DNA from: an uncultured Microbulbifer sp. | GTDB lineage: Bacteria; Pseudomonadota; Gammaproteobacteria; Pseudomonadales; Cellvibrionaceae | Direction: 5' to 3' | NCBI RefSeq assembly: GCF_947489355.1 | Contig: NZ_CANLDD010000033.1 | Location: forward strand, 1-48,219 | DNA length: 48,219 nucleotides | In this document: positions 1-6,651 of the stretch, piece by piece | Layout: the number at the start of each line of letters is the position of its first letter | Numbering within the stretch: position 1 is the first letter of the stretch | Position numbers and translations under genes: made by a program | The notes under the pieces: generated by a model | What the model was told of the DNA's origin: nothing | The model's input: only the letters and a program-made list of their open reading frames with translations | The model's database searches: none

Positions 1-300
1 TGCACAGGATTTTACGGTTTGAGATGGGACAGACAGGGCGAAACCGTAAGTTTCTGTTCAGATGCTCCCGCTAGGCCAGGCAGGCGAGTACAACCGGCCC
101 TGCCGTTGGCAATCAATCCACATACCCTGCGCCACAGCTTTGCCATCAATCACCTGATACACGGCAAGACGCCTGACCAGGTGCGGCTTCTCCTGGGCCA
201 TACGGACAGGCGCTCCACTGACGTCTACCTGCGGGTACTGAGTGCGGATATTAGCCACCACGGCGCGGGGACACCGTTTCGACTGCCGATTGAGGCGTAG
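1..300 (+). CDS. Tyrosine recombinase/integrase, C-terminal part only
   Basis: The reading frame is open from the first base of the window, so the 5' part lies outside it. What remains is the C-terminal catalytic half of a phage-integrase-type tyrosine recombinase: HTLRHSFA carries the H-x-x-R motif, LLGHTD the second histidine, and STDVYLRV the tyrosine nucleophile. These enzymes cut and rejoin DNA at specific sites. A TTG at 19 could be read as a start, but that would leave a protein too short to work, so this is an edge-truncated gene or a relic. It is not close in sequence to the intact recombinase at 7590-8834. Confidence 0.8.
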   Translation, partial: CTGFYGLRWDRQGETVSFCSDAPARPGRRVQPALPLAINPHTLRHSFAINHLIHGKTPDQVRLLLGHTDRRSTDVYLRVLSADISHHGAGTPFRLPIEA

Positions 301-345
301 GGAAACAGGTTAAACAAACGCGGTAAAATACAAGAGGAGAAAGTT

Positions 346-786
346 ATGCACTGCGCTAACCAACCAGTATGGACGATTACCAACCACCACAGCAGTAAGG
401 ACGGGAAACACCAGTTCGTGATTACCAAAAAACGAGAACGAAATATACTGCTGGTATTTTTCGCAGTATTGCTATTTTTTGGGCCTGGAATAAGCCAGAT
501 TTCGCTGTATGAACAGCGTATGAAGCTGGACCAGTTGCGCCCACAAATGACAGAGCTGGCGGATAGTGGGCAGGATGCAGCGGCGCTGTGGTTGGTCCAG
601 CATTTTTACGCTGAGGAAAAGGGTCGGTTGCCGGCATTGGTATTGAAGGGATTGCCGGAGGCTATCTATACGAAAGGTCGCATGGAAGTCATTGAAGGGG
701 ATCGGGCCGCAGGAGAGGCGTTGATTGCTCAGGCTGCCGCGCAGGGCTTTGCCCCGGCGATACAATACACGAAAACAGGAGACTAA
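346..786 (+). CDS. Membrane-anchored small protein with Sel1-like tail
   Basis: A 146-aa protein with a good ribosome site (GAGGAG) before its ATG. A polar N-terminus of about 30 residues is followed by one hydrophobic segment (about residues 33-52). The rest is a helical domain that ends in A-A-A-Q-G-F-A-P-A, which resembles the end of a Sel1/TPR-like repeat. I do not recognise the family. It lies 45 bp after the recombinase fragment and is followed directly by the structured element at 806-901. The same order of recombinase, small membrane protein and element occurs in mirror image at 7.1-8.8 kb. Confidence 0.6.
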   Translation: MHCANQPVWTITNHHSSKDGKHQFVITKKRERNILLVFFAVLLFFGPGISQISLYEQRMKLDQLRPQMTELADSGQDAAALWLVQHFYAEEKGRLPALVLKGLPEAIYTKGRMEVIEGDRAAGEALIAQAAAQGFAPAIQYTKTGD

Positions 787-805
787 TGCTCTTACGAGGC
801 AATTG

Positions 806-901
806 GCTATCGCCTCGCTTCGCTCGTTGCTGACCTACTGCGGTGGTACATGAACCCGGCTATGCCGGAACCCTGGCACCACCTCAGTAGGTGGGTTTTT
901 T
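806..901 (+). terminator. Structured ~100-nt element, copy 1 (terminator-like)
   Basis: A 33-nt conserved block (806-838) is followed by an outer stem, 833-847 paired with 878-892 (14 of 15 pairs), an inner hairpin CCGGC-TAT-GCCGG (856-868), and a T-run at 896-901. The second copy is on the opposite strand at 7078-7176. The conserved block differs there by one base, while the inner hairpin has a different sequence that still pairs. It would terminate transcription from the gene ending at 786. Confidence 0.7.
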
Positions 902-921
902 GTGCATCTGTAATTCATTTT

Positions 922-1131
922 TTATTGGCAATTCTCTAACTTTTTTACACGTCTTCGCGCCACAATAAATAACGTGATTACAGTAACAATAAGTACCTGG
1001 AGAAAATCTTTATAAAAACTACCATTGCCCGTTACTATAGCAGTCAATAAACTAGCAATTGCTACTACAGTGAAACATGACAACAAGTCTATTACATTCA
1101 ATGTCTTTAGATATTTTCTGGCAGTGTTCAT
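922..1131 (-). CDS. Small two-helix membrane protein, unknown
   Basis: A 69-aa protein with two predicted membrane helices (about residues 13-34 and 42-58) and a basic C-terminus (ARRRVKK). It is last in the minus-strand run that contains the Fic gene. Family not recognised. Several similarly small membrane proteins occur at 3.1-3.9 and 7.3 kb. Confidence 0.5.
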   Translation of the reverse strand: MNTARKYLKTLNVIDLLSCFTVVAIASLLTAIVTGNGSFYKDFLQVLIVTVITLFIVARRRVKKLENCQ

Positions 1132-1158
1132 CGCGATACCCTTCCTTTGCTTTCATCT

Positions 1159-1800
1159 TTAGTCAAACTTTATGTAGTGCTTCATTAAAAAATTGATCAT
1201 CTCTGATTCATTTCCGCTATCGTAGAATCGAATCATTTTGGTATTGAATTCAAGTTTTGCTTTTGCCGGCACCAAAATAGGTGAAATCCCCTCAGACAAT
1301 AGAACACCATTCATCATCAGCCGACCGGTACGCTTGTTTCCATCCCAAAAAAATTGGTTGCGAGCCATCTGTAAGAACAGGGAACAAGCACGTGTCTTGG
1401 TGTCTTTGATCGTCGCGACCTTGCCTACCATTTCGTTCCATCTGGCATCCAGGTTTTCAGGCTTCGGCGGAGTATACTCAGTACCAGATATACGTATATT
1501 TCCAGTTCTAAAGCATCCCCACTCCAGGGCCTCTTCTTTGGCAACCAAGTCTTGAAGACTGCACGCTACCTCTTTTGTCACCGCAAAGCGTTCGGACTCA
1601 ATCAAGCCAAATAGCTTCTTCCAGCTCGCCTTCTGGTTTAGCACCAAATTCTGTTCGCTCAGGGTATGCCCGCCAATGGTAATTCCGTCTAGCAGAGTTT
1701 GTACCTCTGGCAACGTGAATGGTGAATCTTCCAAAGCGGCGGTATCAAATACGAACTGAGTTATGTATCTCTTGCATTGAAAAAGTAATTTCTTATCCAT
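1159..1800 (-). CDS. Fic-domain protein with altered catalytic motif
   Basis: A 213-aa Fic-family protein. Fic enzymes transfer AMP or other nucleotide moieties to target proteins, and many act as toxins or effectors. The core motif sits at residues 149-160 as QFFWDGNKRTGR, where canonical Fic proteins have H-P-F-x-x-G-N-G-R-x-x-R. The general-base histidine is therefore glutamine and the second glycine is lysine, while D153, G154, N155, R157 and R160 remain. The change suggests altered or absent AMPylation. As I recall, this variant recurs in bacteria, so it is probably not simple decay. The HTH gene at 1825-2076 lies 24 bp upstream on the same strand and could be its regulator or antitoxin. 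Confidence 0.8.
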   Translation of the reverse strand: MDKKLLFQCKRYITQFVFDTAALEDSPFTLPEVQTLLDGITIGGHTLSEQNLVLNQKASWKKLFGLIESERFAVTKEVACSLQDLVAKEEALEWGCFRTGNIRISGTEYTPPKPENLDARWNEMVGKVATIKDTKTRACSLFLQMARNQFFWDGNKRTGRLMMNGVLLSEGISPILVPAKAKLEFNTKMIRFYDSGNESEMINFLMKHYIKFD

Positions 1801-1824
1801 AGAAAGCTCACTGGCGTTTGTCTT

Positions 1825-2076
1825 TCAATCCTCATTTTCCCAGATTGTCCCTAAACCGGCGAAACTGCATAGTAACGCCCAGGACGGATAGGGAATCGGT
1901 GTTTCCTCGGCAACCCAACGTCTGATCGTTCGGCCACCCTGGTTTTTTAAACCGAGCTTCTTGGCTGCCTGACTGCCGGTAAGTCCTGCCAGGCGCAGCA
2001 CTTCTCGAACTTCCTCACCTGTGGGCTGCTCCCATGTTTCACCTGGTCGGAGACATTGTTTCCGAATCATAATCAT
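1825..2076 (-). CDS. korC: KorC-like HTH transcriptional repressor
   Basis: An 83-aa helix-turn-helix protein. The body EEVREVLRLAGLTGSQAAKK followed by TIRRW and PIPYPSWALLC matches my recollection of a plasmid regulator family that includes KorC of IncP plasmids; this is from memory. KorC represses the klcA/kilC-type operons. Two promoters in this window, for klcA (5402) and the orphan at 4264, carry a palindrome resembling the KorC operator in the -35/-10 spacer, which supports the call. The ATG has AGGA eight bases upstream. It lies just upstream of the Fic gene, so a second role as partner of that protein is possible. Confidence 0.6.
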   Translation of the reverse strand: MIMIRKQCLRPGETWEQPTGEEVREVLRLAGLTGSQAAKKLGLKNQGGRTIRRWVAEETPIPYPSWALLCSFAGLGTIWENED

Positions 2077-2109
2077 ACTTGATCCTGTTTTTTACGATGT
2101 TCTGACAAA

Positions 2110-2637
2110 TCAAGCGTCCAATGGCGGATATCCTGATAATGTAAACAGCTCACCAGACGCTATATTCATATCATTAGGTAAAGATTCTATTTCATCATGA
2201 GACCACTTGATAAAAGTTCTATCAGTAAAGTCATTACTCATAATTGGAACAAGCAGTGTGTCAACAATTTCTTGTGCTCTAATATCTTTATAGGCACACC
2301 ATTGAGCTATTACTCTCAACACCCCATCAGAAAGAAATAAAGTGCAATCTAAAGTTGCTTTTACTGCTTTGTTCTGGTCGGTTCTTTGTCCAATATAAAT
2401 GCAGTCAATTTCATGTTTTGGTATTTTTTCCAGAAAGCGTTCAAAGTCAGGACATGAAGAGTAATGAATAACATCAACTTTACCGTCATTATCACGCAAC
2501 AATCGCCCTAGCTGATTTTTAAATGATTGAGCCGGCAACCTATCGGCAACGTCTGTAACGTTTGAAAGATCAACTCTGGGTGTTGATTTTCGCGTATCTA
2601 TCTCACCGAATAACGGGTCTATATAAACACCTTTCAT
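2110..2637 (-). CDS. Hypothetical cytoplasmic protein, 175 aa
   Basis: An AT-rich gene with AGGAG 11 bases before its ATG. The protein is acidic with no membrane segment and no motif I recognise. A central stretch (about residues 50-110) alternates beta-like hydrophobics (VDVIHYSS, IDCIYIGQ, LDCTLFL). Lower GC than the flanks suggests separate acquisition. It precedes the korC-like/Fic pair on the same strand. Confidence 0.6.
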   Translation of the reverse strand: MKGVYIDPLFGEIDTRKSTPRVDLSNVTDVADRLPAQSFKNQLGRLLRDNDGKVDVIHYSSCPDFERFLEKIPKHEIDCIYIGQRTDQNKAVKATLDCTLFLSDGVLRVIAQWCAYKDIRAQEIVDTLLVPIMSNDFTDRTFIKWSHDEIESLPNDMNIASGELFTLSGYPPLDA

Positions 2638-2725
2638 GTTTCTAGAATCTCCTATTTAAAGTACAAAATTAAGCCTTTCCGAATTTCTCATATCCCCACC
2701 TATTTGTGAATTCCATTGATATTCG

Positions 2726-2965
2726 CTACTCCACATCGCTATCGCGTACTGATCGGCTTAGATCCTCCATTTTCTGTCGATCCTGGTCAAAACGGTTACT
2801 ATCCAGGTCATGGGCGACCTGCAACCACAAAAGGAAAATGCCGTGGGCTACCCCGCTTTGGTGTGTCCAAAACGCACCACCGGGGTCATCGCTTTCCCTC
2901 CTTTTGAGTGCGTCCGTAATCAGTCTTCTGGCCGCGCCTGTGATCTTGTCGTAATCCCCGTCCAT
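2726..2965 (-). CDS. Hypothetical protein, 79 aa
   Basis: Has GAGG nine bases before its ATG. The protein is mostly helical and charged, with a central hydrophobic stretch (GVAHGIFLLWLQVAHDL). No family recognised. Overlapping plus-strand frames at 2706-3064 lack ribosome sites and are taken as shadows. Confidence 0.5.
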   Translation of the reverse strand: MDGDYDKITGAARRLITDALKRRESDDPGGAFWTHQSGVAHGIFLLWLQVAHDLDSNRFDQDRQKMEDLSRSVRDSDVE

Positions 2966-3105
2966 TTTAAAATCCTCAAAATTACAAAACAGAAATGTAT
3001 TGGTACTGCGAAGAAATGTAGTTCGATCAATTTATGCACTACTGGGTACACTGAAGCGATGTAATCAACACTATTACTTGTTAGTTACTTCCGGTTGGTT
3101 TTACA

Positions 3106-3294
3106 CTATTTATCTGCGGTCACGATTCTTCCCATCTTCCATAGAGACAAGGAGGGAAACCCTAAAATCAGTGCTGTCATTATCAATTTTTCAGAAAAGC
3201 TCCAATGCTCGATGTCATTTCTCATGAGAGAAATAAAGATAGCAAGCACAAAGCAAAAAATGGTTAGAGATAATGACCACGTACGAAATCCCAT
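3106..3294 (-). CDS. Small two-helix membrane protein, unknown
   Basis: A 62-aa protein with GGGAG before its start. Two hydrophobic helices (about residues 6-23 and 37-54) are separated by a short polar loop. It is one of three adjacent minus-strand membrane-protein genes (3106-3939). Family not recognised. Confidence 0.5.
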   Translation of the reverse strand: MGFRTWSLSLTIFCFVLAIFISLMRNDIEHWSFSEKLIMTALILGFPSLSLWKMGRIVTADK

Positions 3295-3338
3295 ACTTCA
3301 ATCTCCCTTTGTTTGGCTTTACCTTACCGATCAAAACC

Positions 3339-3599
3339 TTAATATTGAGAATTCTTGTTGTAAAGTTTGAAAACCCCAGTCATAAGCCTTGAGGATTTTA
3401 GATACAACAATCGCTCGATTTCTAAGCGCTGCTTTTCATACTCGCTTAAACTCTCCGAGAGTTCGATTGATTTTCCGTTATAAAGAACCTTACCGTTATC
3501 AATACATTTCTGTAGTCGTCTTTCTGCAATCTTTCCACGGATTGCAATGACAATCACACCAATAAATAAGAAAAATAAAGCTGCTATGAAAATTTCCAT
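3339..3599 (-). CDS. Single-pass membrane protein with coiled-coil-like tail
   Basis: An 86-aa protein. The N-terminal helix (residues 3-20) is a signal anchor, followed by a charged cytoplasmic domain with a short amphipathic helix rich in E and L (about residues 48-66). GGGGAG and AGGA lie upstream of the ATG. It starts four bases after the stop of the gene at 3604-3939, so the two are probably co-translated. Confidence 0.5.
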   Translation of the reverse strand: MEIFIAALFFLFIGVIVIAIRGKIAERRLQKCIDNGKVLYNGKSIELSESLSEYEKQRLEIERLLYLKSSRLMTGVFKLYNKNSQY

Positions 3600-3603
3600 A
3601 TTC

Positions 3604-3939
3604 CTACCACTCCCCTAATCTACGCTTAGCAATGACAGTCAACACGACAATAGTGATGCCTAACGATACAAGAGCAGACACTAGGTGGCTTCCTGTGAAG
3701 TCTCCCAAAGTCAAAACAAGAAAAAATACAATCGCAAAGGTGTACAAAACATCTTTATTGTAAAGCACTTTTAGAAGTTTTCTAGATTTATCCATTCTTC
3801 CTCCATATAAGGAAAAAAGAGATAGCGTGATCATTACCGCCGTATATGCAGGAAGATATTTCAGCTCATCGAGAAATCCAAAAATAAGTGGCAATGCCAT
3901 GACTACCGCCAGTCCTGCTGAAATATCTGAGAACTTCAT
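3604..3939 (-). CDS. Multi-pass membrane protein, unknown
   Basis: A 111-aa protein with about four hydrophobic segments (residues 8-22, 30-46, 66-80, 86-104) and a basic C-terminus. First gene of a three-gene minus-strand group of membrane proteins. Function unknown. Surface or entry exclusion would be one guess for small membrane proteins on a plasmid, but nothing in the sequence shows it. Confidence 0.5.
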   Translation of the reverse strand: MKFSDISAGLAVVMALPLIFGFLDELKYLPAYTAVMITLSLFSLYGGRMDKSRKLLKVLYNKDVLYTFAIVFFLVLTLGDFTGSHLVSALVSLGITIVVLTVIAKRRLGEW

Positions 3940-3991
3940 ATTCTGATCTCCCGATTCCTATTTAAATCCTTTAGATTTTCCACTTAGGCCA

Positions 3992-4264
3992 TCAAGAATT
4001 TCCCGTTTCCTCCAGCTCCTCCAACTCCTCCAATTCTATTTCTATTAGCCTGATCTGGTGAACAATGCTCTCTATGTCCCTGTTGTAACCACCAGCACCG
4101 GCTCCCCTGGTCCGGCCTTTTGATATTCGCTTTATTTGGCGGTCTCGTAAATCAGATATTTTCTGCTCTAGACGCTCTCGCTTGGTTAGTCGTTTGGGCG
4201 TCAAGTCCACCTCATAACCCAAAGCGTCACTCAACAATTTTTGTATTTTATCCCTTCTGTTCAT
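3992..4264 (-). CDS. Basic coiled-coil protein, unknown, under a KorC-type promoter
   Basis: A 90-aa protein. I place the start at the ATG at 4264 because the longer frame (to 4342) runs through the promoter and operator, and this ATG has GGAG seven bases upstream. The N-terminal two thirds are very basic (LTKRERLEQKISDLRDRQIK) and the end is an acidic helix (LEELEELEE). A nucleic-acid-binding role is possible but unproven. Its promoter, operator and 5' UTR are near-identical to those of klcA. Confidence 0.55.
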   Translation of the reverse strand: MNRRDKIQKLLSDALGYEVDLTPKRLTKRERLEQKISDLRDRQIKRISKGRTRGAGAGGYNRDIESIVHQIRLIEIELEELEELEETGNS

Positions 4265-4342
4265 CGGATTTCTCCGGTTTTGACCTTGGCGGTATGCCCG
4301 GCCTTCAATTAGTATTATTGGACATAATGTCCTAATCATCAA
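4265..4342 (-). promoter_or_regulatory. Promoter with KorC-type operator and shared 5' leader (copy A)
   Basis: On the minus strand: -35 TTGATG (4337-4342), a 17-bp spacer, and -10 AATAAT (4314-4319). The spacer contains the palindrome GGACATAATGTCC (4320-4332). A roughly 50-nt 5' UTR follows, with the core GGCCGGGC...GCCAAGGTCA...ACCGGAG. The klcA promoter at 5403-5480 has the same spacing and the same operator. Confidence 0.75.
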
Positions 4343-4354
4343 GGGATCTTTTTC

Positions 4355-4885
4355 TTAAAAAAGGGATATTTGCTTATGCGCTTCCCCTTGTCGCGCCGCT
4401 GACAGGACCATCATTGCTGCCAACTGCACTTCGGGCTTGGCCCGGCTACCTGGCTCCAGGAGAGGCTTTACCAGGGCCTGTAGAGTACACTGATCTAAGT
4501 GTGCTGGAGCATCCAAAAAGAGATTTGGCCTATCAACCAGGACAAACCCCTGTCGCTCCAGCTCGGCCAACAGCTCGCCAGTGTGCCAATGAGGCAAGCG
4601 GATTTGCGGTGCGCCTGTAGTCCAGTTTTTACTAATCTCCCGCCATGACTCGTGGTCATACTGGCCGATCAGGTAGGGGGCTTTCAGAAACGCCTCTATA
4701 TGCGCCTGAACTAACGAAATCAGCACTGTCTTATTCGGGATGCCGTCTCGCGCGGAGACGCTATGATAGCCTGTGTGGCTCGCTGCGCGGCCATGGTATT
4801 CAAACCCAATACAATTTTGCTCGACCTGGATACTCTCGCCGCGATGTTCAATATCCAGTTGAGAGAAACTATTCTTATCAATCAT
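4355..4885 (-). CDS. Hypothetical protein, 176 aa
   Basis: A soluble protein with no membrane helix. Visible blocks are a region rich in G and H (about residues 28-42), a helical middle (LISLVQAHIEAFLKAPYLIG) and a helical C-terminus (VQLAAMMVLSAARQ). Family not recognised. It sits between the coiled-coil orphan and klcA and shares their leader core, but not the operator. The leader repeat next to an anti-restriction gene makes an anti-defence role a guess worth testing. Confidence 0.6.
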   Translation of the reverse strand: MIDKNSFSQLDIEHRGESIQVEQNCIGFEYHGRAASHTGYHSVSARDGIPNKTVLISLVQAHIEAFLKAPYLIGQYDHESWREISKNWTTGAPQIRLPHWHTGELLAELERQGFVLVDRPNLFLDAPAHLDQCTLQALVKPLLEPGSRAKPEVQLAAMMVLSAARQGEAHKQISLF

Positions 4886-4968
4886 CGGTTTTATCCGGTT
4901 TTGACCTTGGCGAAATGCCCGGCCTTAGCGATTAATATCTTGCCTGGCCCCGACTTAAAACCGGGGCC
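4886..4968 (-). promoter_or_regulatory. Shared 5' leader (copy B) and klcA 3' hairpin
   Basis: The part next to the gene (4886-4925) repeats the leader core AAGGCCGGGC...GCCAAGGTCAAAACCGGA found in front of klcA and the 4264 gene, but the KorC-type palindrome and promoter are absent. Further upstream is a hairpin with 7-bp arms GGCCCCG/CGGGGCC (4946-4968), just beyond the klcA stop. It may limit read-through. Confidence 0.65.
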
Positions 4969-4982
4969 GCACCTTATTAGTA

Positions 4983-5402
4983 TTAGTCAATAGCCCGGAA
5001 AATGGCAGCACTTTCCGGGTGTTCACTGGCGAAGTTTTGTAAGAGGTAGTATCGGTCTATCAGTCTATCCTTGTCGGCGCCCTTGGCCCTGGATGCAATT
5101 GTTTGTATAGCAAATAAGGTCGTCACAATCCCCGCTGCGTCAGATGAAAGCTCACCATCAAAATAATTGCCAACAACCTGCAAACGCATCGGTTCGTTTA
5201 CTTCCGGTGCCATATAAAAGCCGCCATTAGATAGCGTATAAAAATGCCAGTAACCACCGTTGTAGTCCTCGCACAGTTTATCCATCCATGAATATACAGA
5301 TGCTTCTCCTTTCATCATCAGACGGCGACCAAAGCAGGCGGGAAGAAAATTCATTCGGACTTCATCATCAACTAAAGACGCGATTATTGTTTTATCGTTC
5401 AT
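4983..5402 (-). CDS. klcA: Anti-restriction protein KlcA (ArdB family)
   Basis: A 139-aa protein of the ArdB/KlcA family, which relieves type I restriction when a plasmid enters a new host. Family landmarks are FLPACFGRR, GGYWHFYTLSNGGFYMAP, SSDAAGIVTTLFA and the C-terminal HPESAAIFRAID; length is typical. The start is the ATG at 5402 with GGAG upstream. The longer frame to 5480 is rejected because it runs back through the promoter. Control is through the KorC-type operator in the promoter spacer, as in IncP plasmids. Confidence 0.93.
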   Translation of the reverse strand: MNDKTIIASLVDDEVRMNFLPACFGRRLMMKGEASVYSWMDKLCEDYNGGYWHFYTLSNGGFYMAPEVNEPMRLQVVGNYFDGELSSDAAGIVTTLFAIQTIASRAKGADKDRLIDRYYLLQNFASEHPESAAIFRAID

Positions 5403-5480
5403 CGGAATTCTCCGGTTATGACCTTGGCAAAACGCCCGGCCTTCGATTAGAATGTTAGGACATAATGTCCTAATTATCAA
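5403..5480 (-). promoter_or_regulatory. klcA promoter with KorC-type operator and shared leader (copy C)
   Basis: On the minus strand: -35 TTGATA (5475-5480), a 17-bp spacer, and -10 TAACAT (5452-5457). The palindrome GGACATAATGTCC (5458-5470) fills the spacer, extended to TTAGGACATAATGTCCTAA. From memory, the IncP KorC operator is close to TAGGGCATAATGGCCTA. The 5' UTR carries the same core as copies A and B. A bound repressor would block RNA polymerase. Confidence 0.78.
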
Positions 5481-5656
5481 GAGATATTGTCCTTATTTTC
5501 TCTTTCTTCAGTTTTGCTTTCGTCCTCTTCGTAACACTCAAGAAACCTGATCAAATCACAATCTGGCGTCTCGTCAATAGTGTCTTGCATCTGATACCAC
5601 CACTCAGCCGGACAGCAAGCCTTAACTCTACTTTCAAGCTCATCTCTCTGGGACAT
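5477..5656 (-). CDS. Small acidic protein, 59 aa
   Basis: The frame starts MSQRDELESRVKACCPAEWW and ends at a TGA that overlaps the -35 box of klcA. It lies 12 bp after kfrA. No strong ribosome site is visible (AAAGGTGAAACACA before the ATG). The composition is acidic with a Cys-Cys pair and a charged C-terminus. It may be co-transcribed with kfrA. Family unknown. Confidence 0.45.
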   Translation of the reverse strand: MSQRDELESRVKACCPAEWWYQMQDTIDETPDCDLIRFLECYEEDESKTEERENKDNIS

Positions 5657-5668
5657 TGTGTTTCACCT

Positions 5669-6268
5669 TTAACTATTTTTCGATCTGTTCTTGCCCTTAG
5701 CTATTGCAATAAGTTCCTTTTGCAACGCCTTATTATCTGCGCGTGCTTCTTTCAACTCGGATTTAAGGGATTCGACCTGTATAGATCGGTCGTCTACGCG
5801 AGCGTGCAGAGCGGAGTTTTCCGTGGTCAATTTAGATAATTGTTTTTCAGCCAGCTCGCCCTTTTGTTCACACTCTAATGATTTTGATTTCAGGCTTTCT
5901 ATCTCAGTCTCCAAACGAGATACTTCAGACAGAGCCTCTTCCAGCTCCCGCTCCGCTGTATCAATTTTGGATTGCGCATCCTCTCGCAATTTCTCGATAC
6001 CCGCATTAGCCAGTTTACTAGCGGCAGTCCAAATTTGAGCGAGTGAGGTTTCAACAACCCGCTTTAACTCTGCCGGCATTTCCAATGCGGCAGCAATTTC
6101 GGTTTTCCGCTGCTCTTTCCACTCCCGCATTACCGGGCTGATATGGGCCAGCGAGCCCTTCCCCATTTTTTCCCGAACCTGATCGTTAGTCGGAGTTCCG
6201 ACGCCTTCAGCTACCAATTCCCTGGCTGCATTTAGGATACGGTCGCGGATTTCAGGCTTTATCTTCAT
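5669..6268 (-). CDS. kfrA: KfrA-like DNA-binding coiled-coil protein
   Basis: A 199-aa protein. The N-terminal domain (about residues 1-60; IRDRILNAARELVAEG, then PTNDQVREKMGKGS and HISPVMREW) matches the KfrA N-terminal DNA-binding domain. The rest is a long alpha-helical coiled coil rich in E, K, L and S. KfrA proteins repress their own promoter and form plasmid-associated filaments that aid stability. The start is the ATG at 6268 with AGGAG upstream; the longer frame to 6310 runs into the -10 box. It is shorter than IncP KfrA (about 300 aa), mainly in the coiled coil. Confidence 0.85.
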   Translation of the reverse strand: MKIKPEIRDRILNAARELVAEGVGTPTNDQVREKMGKGSLAHISPVMREWKEQRKTEIAAALEMPAELKRVVETSLAQIWTAASKLANAGIEKLREDAQSKIDTAERELEEALSEVSRLETEIESLKSKSLECEQKGELAEKQLSKLTTENSALHARVDDRSIQVESLKSELKEARADNKALQKELIAIAKGKNRSKNS

Positions 6269-6281
6269 TTCATTCTCCTTT

Positions 6282-6329
6282 TGTATGTATTTGTATGCTG
6301 TATTATACATACATATTCATACATAACAA
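6282..6329 (-). promoter_or_regulatory. kfrA promoter and operator repeats
   Basis: Minus strand: -35 TTGTTA (6324-6329), 16-bp spacer, -10 TATAAT (6302-6307). The segment is packed with TATGTATG-type repeats, two on each side of the -10 in opposite orientations. This fits autorepression by KfrA. Confidence 0.65.
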
Positions 6330-6366
6330 GGCAAATGATGGATATGGCGCCAGTAATGTGCTTTTT

Positions 6367-6407
6367 CTTTACTTGTTGCAAAAAGTAAAGAAATGCGGTA
6401 TCTTTAC
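6367..6407 (+). promoter_or_regulatory. vapBC promoter and autoregulatory inverted repeats
   Basis: -35 TTGCAA (6376-6381), 17-bp spacer and -10 TATCTT (6399-6404). Overlapping inverted repeats are CTTTACTT/AAGTAAAG (6367-6374, 6383-6390) and GTAAAGA/TCTTTAC (6385-6391, 6401-6407). They cover both promoter boxes, which suits repression by a VapB-VapC complex. Confidence 0.7.
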
Positions 6408-6435
6408 AACTAGCAAATAGTAAAGAGAGTTTTTT

Positions 6436-6651
6436 ATGCCTAGAGTAAGTGCGAAGCGGCAAATCACACTACCCGCCTCTGGTTGTGATGAGTTAGATAT
6501 TCATCCAGGGGATGAGGTGGAAATCCTGCGCCACGGCAACCAGTTCAATATCGTTAAAAAGCAAGTAGGTGCGGCAGCAGGGCTTCTCCGGGGCACCAAA
6601 GCGAATAGTGCTGTCAGTGACAAACAATCGCGCCAGGGGCATTTCGAGTGA
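6436..6651 (+). CDS. vapB: VapB antitoxin (AbrB/MazE-type)
   Basis: A 71-aa protein. Residues 1-45 form a swapped-hairpin AbrB-type DNA-binding domain (KRQITLPASG, then HPGDEVEILRHG), and the C-terminal tail would bind and neutralise the toxin. It starts at ATG after an AAAGAGAG ribosome site. Its stop overlaps the GTG start of vapC by four bases, the usual translational coupling of such modules. Confidence 0.9.
   Translation: MPRVSAKRQITLPASGCDELDIHPGDEVEILRHGNQFNIVKKQVGAAAGLLRGTKANSAVSDKQSRQGHFE

Noticed and set aside
4265..4342. 26-residue N-terminal extension of the 4264 gene, similar to that of klcA
   Set aside because: The similarity comes from the shared promoter and leader DNA; the -10 box and operator lie inside the extension, so it cannot be translated from that promoter.
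5691..6038. Plus-strand frame opposite kfrA, rich in serine
   Set aside because: Its composition mirrors the E/K/L-rich coiled coil of KfrA on the other strand.
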